8,973 nucleotides of DNA from an uncultured Alphaproteobacteria bacterium (lineage in GTDB: Bacteria > Pseudomonadota > Alphaproteobacteria > Sneathiellales > Sneathiellaceae): the NCBI GenBank assembly GCA_937910835.1, contig CALEMG010000357.1:1-8973 (forward strand), in the 5' to 3' direction. The position numbers were made by a program, and so were the translations under genes. The notes under the pieces were generated by a model, which was given only the letters and a program-made list of their open reading frames with translations, was not told where the DNA came from and did no database searches. Of this stretch, positions 1 to 5,694 are shown piece after piece (the stretch's first letter is position 1; each line of letters opens with the position of its first letter).

Positions 1-824
1 CGCCTGCCGAGGTGGTTTCCGGCGAAATCCTCTATAATGGCAAGGACATGCTGAAAGTCACGCCCGCCGAGATGCAGAAAATACGCGGGATCGAGATTGC
101 CATGATCTTTCAGGACCCGATGACCTATCTCACTCCGGTGTTCACCATCGGCACGCAGATGATCGATGTTATCCTTGCCCATCAGCAGGCGCTCGACAGG
201 CACGCCCGCAAGAACAAAAGGCAAGCCCGGGCCCATGCCATCGAGATGCTGCGAAAAGTCCATCTGCCGAACCCGGAAAGCCAGATCGACCGCTATCCGC
301 ATGAGCTTCCCGGCTGAATGCGGCTACGGGTTCTGATCGCGTCGGCGCTCTCGGGCTCGCCGAAACTGCTGATCGCTGATGAGCCGACGACGGCCCTCGA
401 CGTAACGATCCAGGCGCAGATTCTCGATCTCATCGCCGAGCTTGTCGAGGATATGGGCCTTTCCGTCATCATCATCACCCATGACCTTGGTGTGGTTGCC
501 AAGGTATGCGACAATGTCGCGGTGATGTATGCGGGGCAGGTGGTGGAATATGGCACCATCGATGAGGTGTTCGGCAATCCGAAGCATCCCTATACGGAAG
601 GCCTGCTCAAATCCATTCCGCATCCGGGCAAGCCACCGGAGGAACTCTACGGTATTCCGGGCTTTTTGCCCAATCTGCTGACCCCACCCGTGGGCTGCCG
701 CTTTCAGGAACGATGCGCGAAAGCCATGGAAATCTGCGGCACTCCGCCCCGGAACCGGAACAATGCGGACCATGACCGGACAGTGCTCTGCCATCTTTAT
801 GAGGAGGGATTTGCGGATGCTTGA
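1..824 (+). pseudogene. Peptide ABC transporter ATPase (DppD/OppD type), interrupted by in-frame TGA; 5' end outside window
   Basis: ATP-binding subunit of a dipeptide/oligopeptide-type importer, acting on the cytoplasmic face of the membrane. The frame is open from base 3, so Walker A and the start lie upstream of the window. Visible parts: Q-loop (IFQDPM, about 108-125), degraded signature region (about 300-330), Walker B (LLIADEP), D-loop (ALDVTIQAQ), H-loop (IITHD) and the C-terminal oligopeptide-transporter extension with four cysteines (codons at 696, 714, 735 and 789). The usual LSGGMRQR signature reads LPG-stop-MRLR: TGA at 315-317 replaces the second glycine, with Ser to Pro and Gln to Leu changes beside it. 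The frame is the same on both sides, so this is a nonsense change, not a frameshift. An ATG directly follows the TGA, so reinitiation of the second half is conceivable, but no half has a full ATPase site. The Q-loop is also unusual (YLTP where SLNP is common). Family assignment is firm; true pseudogene versus sequencing error is open. Confidence 0.85.
801..808 (+). promoter_or_regulatory. Ribosome binding site that sets the second ATPase start
   Basis: GAGGAGGG lies 8 bases upstream of the ATG at 817, inside the 3' end of the preceding gene. It supports 817 over the in-frame ATG at 763, which would put 18 non-conserved residues in front of the ATPase fold. Confidence 0.75.
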
Positions 825-1800
825 AACCCATGATCTTACGGTGGGCTTCCCAGTCCGCGCAGAGGGCAAGAAAGCGGTCCTGACGGCGGTCAACAAGGTC
901 AACCTTCATATTGATAAGGGCGATGCGTTGGGGCTGGTGGGCGAATCCGGCTCCGGCAAATCGACGGTCGGCCGGACGATCCTGCATCTCAACAAATCGA
1001 CCGGCGGCAATGTCATCCTCGATGGTCAGGATATTACCAGCCTGAATACGGCGGATGAGAAAATCCTTCGTCGCCGGGCACAGATGGTGTTTCAGGACCC
1101 GCATTCGGCGCTTAACCCTCGGATGACGATCATGCGCTCGGTCGCCGAGCCGCTGATCCTGCACACGAAATTGCGTGGCGCGCAGCTGCGGGAGAAGGTC
1201 GGTTCACTGCTGGAGATTGTCGGACTGCAGAAGCAGTTCCTCTACCGCTATCCGCATGAGTTGTCCGGCGGCCAGAAACAGCGGGTCTGTATCGCCCGGG
1301 CCATCGCGCTCAATCCGGAGCTTCTGGTGCTGGATGAGCCGACGTCGGCACTCGATGTGTCGGTGCAGGCGCAAATTCTTGAATTCCTGAAGTCTATCCA
1401 GAAGGAACTTGATCTCACCTATCTCTTTATCTCCCATAACCTTGCGGTGATCCGCTATGTCTGCAATCGCGTCGCGGTCATGTATCTCGGCCAGATTGTC
1501 GAGCAGGGGGAGACGGAGGAAGTCTTCAACAATCCCAAGCACCCCTATACGAAGGCCCTGCTGGAAGCCGTGCCGCTGCCCGAACCGGGTCAGCCCCGGC
1601 GCGGCAAGCCGCTTGTCGGCGATATTCCGAGCCCGCTTGACCTGCCGAAGGGTTGCTTTTTTAATAACCGCTGTGAGAGGGCGATGGCGGGCGTTTGCGA
1701 TAAAGCGCCGGTGCCGAACTTCACAGTCGAGAACGGGCGGGAGGTGCGCTGCCTTCTCTATGATCCGGCATTAGCTCCGCAGGCGGCTGCTGCAGTCTAG
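817..1800 (+). CDS. Peptide ABC transporter ATPase (DppF/OppF type)
   Basis: Complete 327-residue ATPase that should power a dipeptide/oligopeptide-class importer together with the preceding subunit. All motifs are intact: Walker A GESGSGKST (residues 42-50), Q-loop Gln93 in VFQDP, signature LSGGQ (149-153), Walker B LLVLDEP (169-175), D-loop SALD and H-loop His207. The C-terminal oligopeptide-transporter extension (about 235-315) carries four cysteines, C280, C286, C294 and C312 (C-x5-C-x7-C-x17-C), nearly the spacing of the upstream gene; such cysteines have been tied to an iron-sulfur cluster in some Dpp systems. The start overlaps the upstream stop by 8 bases, indicating an operon with translational coupling. 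Permease and binding-protein genes are not in the window and presumably lie upstream. Substrate is unknown: this ATPase class also serves importers for nickel, glutathione, opines and other small compounds. The stop overlaps that of the convergent regulator. Confidence 0.95.
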   Translation: MLETHDLTVGFPVRAEGKKAVLTAVNKVNLHIDKGDALGLVGESGSGKSTVGRTILHLNKSTGGNVILDGQDITSLNTADEKILRRRAQMVFQDPHSALNPRMTIMRSVAEPLILHTKLRGAQLREKVGSLLEIVGLQKQFLYRYPHELSGGQKQRVCIARAIALNPELLVLDEPTSALDVSVQAQILEFLKSIQKELDLTYLFISHNLAVIRYVCNRVAVMYLGQIVEQGETEEVFNNPKHPYTKALLEAVPLPEPGQPRRGKPLVGDIPSPLDLPKGCFFNNRCERAMAGVCDKAPVPNFTVENGREVRCLLYDPALAPQAAAAV

Positions 1801-2711
1801 ATCCGCGCGTTCGAGATATTCCGGACGATCAGCCGCATCAGCTCCCCTCCGGTGGACACCCCCATTTTCGCGAGCATGCGGGCGCGGTGGATTTCCACCG
1901 TGCGGGGGCTGATGCCAAGCTCTGCCGCGATCTCCTTATTGGCGAGCCCCTTGATCAGCAGTTCGAACACCTGATTTTCCCGGTTGGTCAGTTCTTCAAG
2001 GCGCTGGCTGAGCGCGCTCCCTTCCAAAAGGCCCGCGCCGCTGGAGGTATCGCGGCTCTGCTTGATCATCTTGGCGACGGTGCCGGCGATGATCCGCCGC
2101 ATCTGCACGACGGGCCGCCCCGATGCCTCCCGGACGAGGGTCAGGACCTGTTGGTCATAGCCCACGGAATTGAGTACGATCAGGTCTTGGTCCCGAAGCT
2201 CCTTCGCCGCATGGAGCAGGGCGTCCTGATTATAGGCCGGGGCATAGACCGACTTCACGCGGGAATCCCGCACTTCCTTCCCGCGGGTAAGCTGGCCTTT
2301 AAGTGGGCGGATCTGGCCGACTTTCTGCCCCGCAACCAGGATCGATTCCGTGAATTTATCAAGGGCGTTCTGCGCATGGATGACATAGGGATTGGTGGTG
2401 CCAAGATCGAACACCCCGGTCGAAGCGATGACGGTGAGGTCATTGACCGTCTTGCCACGCCCCTCGCAGAGCTCGAGTATTTTCTGGCGCAACCAGCTTT
2501 CCGATATGGCGACGATGGAGCCGTCTTTTAGGCTGGTGGCGATCCCGGCTTCGTCCGGGCGCGGCTCCAGCTCCATGATCTCGGCCGGCGTCAGATCGTC
2601 AAGCGCGCCTTGTTCGACAACCTCTATCCCATTCGGCAGATGGGCGAGAATTTCGTCGATCATGTCCTGCCGGGGAGATTGTCCGGCTGTGATAAATGTC
2701 AGTCGTTGCAA
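1797..2711 (-). CDS. AroM-like domain fused to LuxR-type HTH; probable ligand-responsive regulator
   Basis: Probable transcription factor of 304 residues. Residues 1-220 resemble the AroM family (opening LTFITAGQSPR, a QGALDDLTPAEI segment, and a DLIVLNSVGY segment near 175-190). Residues about 234-304 are a LuxR/NarL/FixJ-type helix-turn-helix, with LTNRENQVFELL, GLANKEIAAELGIS and PRTVEIHRARMLAKMGV. No receiver domain is present, so the AroM part probably replaces phosphorylation with ligand sensing (inference). Where AroM and Asp/Glu-racemase-like proteins often have cysteines, this one has serines (ASTGVF and LNSVGY), which fits a sensor rather than an enzyme. The start is taken as TTG at 2711, because AGAGGA sits 7 bases upstream and the AroM fold begins there; an in-frame ATG at 2750 adds 13 residues, has no clear binding site and lies next to a possible -10 box. 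The gene diverges from the DUF917-hydantoinase operon, which is its likely target. Confidence 0.88.
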   Translation of the reverse strand: MQRLTFITAGQSPRQDMIDEILAHLPNGIEVVEQGALDDLTPAEIMELEPRPDEAGIATSLKDGSIVAISESWLRQKILELCEGRGKTVNDLTVIASTGVFDLGTTNPYVIHAQNALDKFTESILVAGQKVGQIRPLKGQLTRGKEVRDSRVKSVYAPAYNQDALLHAAKELRDQDLIVLNSVGYDQQVLTLVREASGRPVVQMRRIIAGTVAKMIKQSRDTSSGAGLLEGSALSQRLEELTNRENQVFELLIKGLANKEIAAELGISPRTVEIHRARMLAKMGVSTGGELMRLIVRNISNARI

Positions 2712-2718
2712 ACAGGGT

Positions 2719-2724
2719 TCCTCT
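2719..2724 (-). promoter_or_regulatory. Ribosome binding site supporting the TTG start of the AroM-LuxR gene
   Basis: On the minus strand AGAGGA ends 7 bases before TTG at 2711. The competing ATG at 2750 has no purine-rich stretch at suitable spacing. This is the main reason for choosing the shorter protein. Confidence 0.5.
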
Positions 2725-2750
2725 TTTGCGCGGTGCAACTGTCTCGTCAT

Positions 2751-2756
2751 ACTATA
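2751..2756 (-). promoter_or_regulatory. Possible -10 box for the AroM-LuxR gene
   Basis: The minus strand reads TATAGT, close to the TATAAT consensus. Transcription would begin around 2744, downstream of the ATG at 2750 and about 33 bases before TTG 2711, which agrees with the TTG start. The -35 hexamer at 17-bp spacing (CTGGCG) is poor, so the call is weak. Confidence 0.3.
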
Positions 2757-2845
2757 TCGCGGCTCTACGCTTGCGCCAGCCTAAAGAGGAGGGCAAGCCT
2801 AGGTGCCGATACGTATTTAAGCGGGCGGTCGTTCGCGATAGGCTG
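2755..2845. promoter_or_regulatory. Divergent control region with repeated and palindromic motifs (candidate operators)
   Basis: This gap separates the AroM-LuxR gene from the divergent DUF917 operon. It holds AGCCTA at 2778-2783 and 2796-2801 in direct orientation, 18 bp apart, and inverted (TAGGCT) at 2839-2844. The outer pair extends to a 7-bp inverted repeat, CAGCCTA (2777-2783) and TAGGCTG (2839-2845). A second pair is TATCGCG (2755-2761) and CGCGATA (2834-2840). An 8-bp perfect palindrome ATACGTAT lies centrally at 2809-2816. LuxR-type domains bind short inverted repeats, so these are candidate sites for the adjacent regulator; which one is real cannot be told by eye. No convincing sigma-70 promoter for the rightward operon was found. 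Confidence 0.45.
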
Positions 2846-2879
2846 ACCTCTCAATACAGAAAGAAATTGAGAGAAGAAA

Positions 2880-4013
2880 ATGGCTGAACAGTTAGGTGCC
2901 GCCGTAACGGCGCAAGGAGAGGAACGCCCGCTCGGGCCGGGAGAGCGTTATTTGAGCGCGGACGATGTGGAGGCGCTGGCACTCGGCGCATGGATCCTCG
3001 GGACCGGCGGTGGCGGCTCGCCCTATCTCAGCCTTCTGAATGTGCGGCAACTGTATAAGCAGGGGCATAAAGTCGTCCTGAAAGACCCGATGACATTGCC
3101 CGATGATGCGCTGGTTGCGGTTCTTTCTACGCAGGGCGCGCCGATTGTCGGCATGGAGCGGCTCGGGGATCCTGAGAACTCCCTGAAACCACTTCGTATT
3201 CTCGAAGATTATCTCGGGCGCAAGTTCGATGCGGTGATGCCGGTGGAAATCGGCGGCGGCAACGGGGTCATGCCACTGATGGTTTCGGCCATCTCCGGCC
3301 TGCCGACCATAGATGCGGACAGCATGGGCCGGGCCTATCCCGAAGCCCAGATGACCAGCTTCTCCGCCGCCGGGCTGCAATGCTTTCCGCTCGCCATGGC
3401 CGATATTCGTGACAATGAAATCCTGATCAAGACCGCGGACAGCTGGAAATGGATGGAGCGGATCAGCCGGAAAATCTGCACGGAGCTTGGTTCCACCGCC
3501 TCCACCTGCAAAGCGCCAAGATCGGGCGCGGAGGTCAAGAAATTCGGCGTTCTGCATACGACAACGAAGGCGATCGGCCTTGGTCGCGCCGTGTTCGAGG
3601 CGCGCAAAAACCATACCGATCCGGTCGCGGCAATTGTTGAAAACTGTGACGATCTCAAGCTCTTCAAGGGCAAAATCACCGATATTGAGCGGCGCACGAC
3701 GGAAGGATTCCTGCGTGGTCGCGCCGAGTTGGACGGCATGGATGAGGATCAGGGCAGGCAGTTCACCCTCGATTTCCAGAATGAATATTCCGTTGGCTCG
3801 CAAGACGGCAAGCCTGTCGTTATGACGCCGGACCTGATCTGCGTCGTTGACAGCATTAATGGCGACGGCATCGCGACGGAGACGATCCGCTATGGTCAGC
3901 GGGTGACGGTTCTGGCCCTTCCTGCACCGGAAATCTTCCTCACCCCGCGCGGGCTGGAACTTGTGGGTCCGCGTGCGTTCGGGTTCGATTTTGATTATAA
4001 ATCAGTATTTTAA
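2880..4013 (+). CDS. DUF917 family protein (S-methyl-thiohydantoin desulfurase-like)
   Basis: Cytoplasmic protein of 377 residues, the usual size for the family, with no signal peptide or membrane segment. Family hallmarks are a glycine-rich GTGGGGSPY near the N-terminus (41-49), PVEIGGGNG (121-129) and a DADSMGRAYPEAQM segment (145-158). The first 20 or so residues precede the conserved fold and may be an extension; a TTG at 2952 is a weaker alternative start. ATG 2880 has a purine-rich GAGAGAAG just upstream. The family (Pfam PF06032) was long uncharacterised and is now named for S-methyl-thiohydantoin desulfurase activity in some members; whether this protein has that activity is inference. 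It is usually encoded beside hydantoinase/oxoprolinase genes, as here. It is first in a two-gene operon, and its stop overlaps the ribosome binding site of the next gene. Confidence 0.9.
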   Translation: MAEQLGAAVTAQGEERPLGPGERYLSADDVEALALGAWILGTGGGGSPYLSLLNVRQLYKQGHKVVLKDPMTLPDDALVAVLSTQGAPIVGMERLGDPENSLKPLRILEDYLGRKFDAVMPVEIGGGNGVMPLMVSAISGLPTIDADSMGRAYPEAQMTSFSAAGLQCFPLAMADIRDNEILIKTADSWKWMERISRKICTELGSTASTCKAPRSGAEVKKFGVLHTTTKAIGLGRAVFEARKNHTDPVAAIVENCDDLKLFKGKITDIERRTTEGFLRGRAELDGMDEDQGRQFTLDFQNEYSVGSQDGKPVVMTPDLICVVDSINGDGIATETIRYGQRVTVLALPAPEIFLTPRGLELVGPRAFGFDFDYKSVF

Positions 4014-4017
4014 GGGA
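4012..4017 (+). promoter_or_regulatory. Ribosome binding site overlapping the DUF917 stop
   Basis: AAGGGA begins inside the TAA stop of the DUF917 gene and ends 8 bases before ATG 4026. The overlap suggests that ribosomes finishing the first gene load directly onto the second. Confidence 0.7.
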
Positions 4018-4025
4018 TAAATCTC

Positions 4026-5573
4026 ATGCAACGCATTGGCATTGATGTCGGCGGGACCAATACGGACGCGGTTCTCGTCGATCAGGATACGGTGGTTGGC
4101 GCGGTGAAAACCCCGACCACCCGGGATGTGACCGGTGGGGTCGCCACGGCGCTGGAAGATCTGATCACGCTCGTCGGGCCGGAGGCGAAGAACGCCAGTT
4201 CCGTCACCATCGGCACGACGCATTTCCTGAATGCGGTGGTCGAGCGGCGACGGCTGAACAAGGTGGCGGCGGTGCGGATTTCTCTGCCAGCTTCTGCAAG
4301 TTTACCGCCCTTTGTTGACTGGCCGGAGGATGTGGCAGCGATTGCCAACGGCGGCCATTACATGGTGCGCGGCGGTCATGAATATGACGGGCGGGAGATT
4401 GTTCCGCTTGACGAAGAAGAACTTGCGCGTGTTGGTCGCGACATCCGTAAGGCGGGAATCACCTCCGTCGGGATCAGCGCGGTCTTCTCGCCGCTCAACG
4501 CGGAGTTCGAGGAGCGTGCGCGCGAGATTATCGAGGCCGAGTGTCCCGGCGTGCGCATCACCTGTTCGCACAGCCTTGGCCGGCTTGGCCTGCTGGAGCG
4601 GGAGAATGCGACATTGCTCAATGCGGCGCTGCTCGATCTTGCGGAGGAGGCGACGGATGCTTTTCAACAGGCTCTTGAGCAGCTCGGCATCACCGCGCCG
4701 CTCTACATCGCACTCAATGATGGAACGGTCACGAATGCGGAGATGACGCGGAAATTCCCGGTTTACTGTTTCGCCTCCGGCGCGACCAACAGTATGCGCG
4801 GCGCAGCGTTCCTCTCGAAGATCGAGAATGCCATCGTCTGCGATGTCGGCGGCACGACAACGGATATCGGCTCCCTCGTCAACGGCTTCCCGCGGGAGGC
4901 CAACAGCACGGTCACCGTCGGCGGGGTGCGGACTTTGTTTCGCATGCCCGATCTTATTTCCATTGGCATCGGCGGCGGCACGCGCGTGCATGACGATCCG
5001 CTGGATGTTGGCCCCGACAGCGTCGGCTTCCGTCTGACGGAGGAGGCGCGGGTGTTCGGTGGCTCTCAGTTGACATTGACCGATGTTGCTGTCTCGAAAG
5101 GGTTGATGGCGGCGGGGGACGCCTCCCAAATTGCCGATCTCGCGCCGGACTATGTGGATGATATCCTCGCCATCGTACATGAGCGGATTGCCAGCAATGT
5201 GGATCGGATCAAGACAGAGGCGACGGAAGTGCCACTCATTGCCGTCGGGGGCGGTGCCCCCCTGATCCCGACGGAAATTCCGGGCATTTCCCGGGTCCAT
5301 CATGTGGAGAATTTCGCCGTCGCCAATGCGGTCGGGGCGGCCATCGCCCAGATCAGCGGGGAGGCGGATCAGGTGTTCCAGGGGCTGTCGCGCGATGAAG
5401 CGCTGGCTGAAGCCCTTAAAATTGCGGAAGAAAAGGCGATCAGCTCCGGTGCGGCGGCGGATACGCTGAAGACCATCGAGATGGAGGATCTGCCCATCGC
5501 CTATATTCCCGGACATGCAATCCGCGCCCGGGTGCGGGTCATTGGCGATATTGCGGCGCTCGCGGAGACATAA
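4026..5573 (+). CDS. Hydantoinase/oxoprolinase family protein, short form (HyuA-like)
   Basis: ATP-dependent cyclic-amide hydrolase of 515 residues, expected in the cytoplasm. The N-terminal hydantoinase/oxoprolinase region starts with phosphate-1 motif GIDVGGTNTD (5-14). The second half has the ASKHA-type phosphate-2 motif VCDVGGTTTD (271-280) and an adenosine motif IAVGGGAPLIP (405-415). Full HyuA subunits are usually near 700 residues; this shorter form lacks the long C-terminal part and appears typical of the DUF917-linked subgroup (from memory, not computed). No HyuB subunit is in the window. Family members open hydantoin or 5-oxoproline rings at the cost of ATP, so a desulfurized hydantoin made by the upstream protein would be a natural substrate; this link is inference. 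The gap to the upstream gene is 12 bases, so the two are co-transcribed. No clear terminator follows. Confidence 0.9.
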   Translation: MQRIGIDVGGTNTDAVLVDQDTVVGAVKTPTTRDVTGGVATALEDLITLVGPEAKNASSVTIGTTHFLNAVVERRRLNKVAAVRISLPASASLPPFVDWPEDVAAIANGGHYMVRGGHEYDGREIVPLDEEELARVGRDIRKAGITSVGISAVFSPLNAEFEERAREIIEAECPGVRITCSHSLGRLGLLERENATLLNAALLDLAEEATDAFQQALEQLGITAPLYIALNDGTVTNAEMTRKFPVYCFASGATNSMRGAAFLSKIENAIVCDVGGTTTDIGSLVNGFPREANSTVTVGGVRTLFRMPDLISIGIGGGTRVHDDPLDVGPDSVGFRLTEEARVFGGSQLTLTDVAVSKGLMAAGDASQIADLAPDYVDDILAIVHERIASNVDRIKTEATEVPLIAVGGGAPLIPTEIPGISRVHHVENFAVANAVGAAIAQISGEADQVFQGLSRDEALAEALKIAEEKAISSGAAADTLKTIEMEDLPIAYIPGHAIRARVRVIGDIAALAET

Positions 5574-5595
5574 TCAGAAATTTCTTCTATTCGAT

Positions 5596-5657
5596 GCATG
5601 AATTGAGTAGCATAGCCCGCCACAGTTGGGGCCTTGCTCCGTAAACTCAATTCATGC
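5596..5657. repeat. Perfect 13-bp inverted repeat in the leader of the binding-protein gene
   Basis: GCATGAATTGAGT (5596-5608) is matched exactly by its reverse complement ACTCAATTCATGC (5645-5657) across a 36-base spacer. It sits between the hydantoinase stop and the start of the periplasmic binding protein. The arms are AT-rich for this genome and no T-run follows, so a classical intrinsic terminator is unlikely. It could be a two-half-site operator or an RNA stem in the leader. Confidence 0.6.
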
Positions 5658-5661
5658 TGTC

Positions 5662-5676
5662 GCGGGTGTGTCCCGC
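5662..5676 (+). promoter_or_regulatory. Small GC hairpin just ahead of the ribosome binding site
   Basis: GCGGG (5662-5666) and CCCGC (5672-5676) enclose a TGTGT loop. The hairpin ends one base before AGAGGAAA at 5677-5684, the likely ribosome binding site of the gene starting at 5695 (spacing about 12 bases, rather long). Its position suggests a possible effect on translation initiation, which is inference. Confidence 0.35.
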
Positions 5677-5694
5677 AGAGGAAATCTGGTTCCG

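Noticed and set aside
315..317. TGA read as selenocysteine or other programmed recoding
   Set aside because: The position is a glycine in the family, flanking residues are also altered, and no stem-loop typical of a bacterial selenocysteine element was recognised just downstream.
763..816. Upstream ATG extension of the second ATPase
   Set aside because: A strong GAGGAGGG precedes ATG 817, and the extra 18 residues do not belong to the ATPase fold.
1887..2531. Plus-strand open frame of 214 codons inside the AroM-LuxR gene
   Set aside because: The minus-strand product has two recognisable domains; the plus-strand translation has none.
2892..3803. Minus-strand open frame of 303 codons opposite the DUF917 gene
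   Set aside because: Same shadow effect; no family resemblance and no sensible ribosome site, while the + strand frame carries all DUF917 hallmarks.
4302..5516. Long open frame (404 codons) on the minus strand opposite the hydantoinase gene
   Set aside because: It is antisense to a clearly conserved ATPase-fold gene, its translation is rich in Arg, His and Asp with no recognisable motif, and long antisense frames are common in GC-rich coding DNA.
5596..5657. Inverted repeat as an intrinsic terminator for the hydantoinase operon
   Set aside because: The spacer is 36 bases, the stem is AT-rich and no T-run follows the right arm.
5626..5694. Upstream TTG extension of the periplasmic binding protein
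   Set aside because: It would bury the signal peptide behind 23 residues encoded by the repeat and hairpin region, and the ribosome site at 5677-5684 fits GTG 5695.
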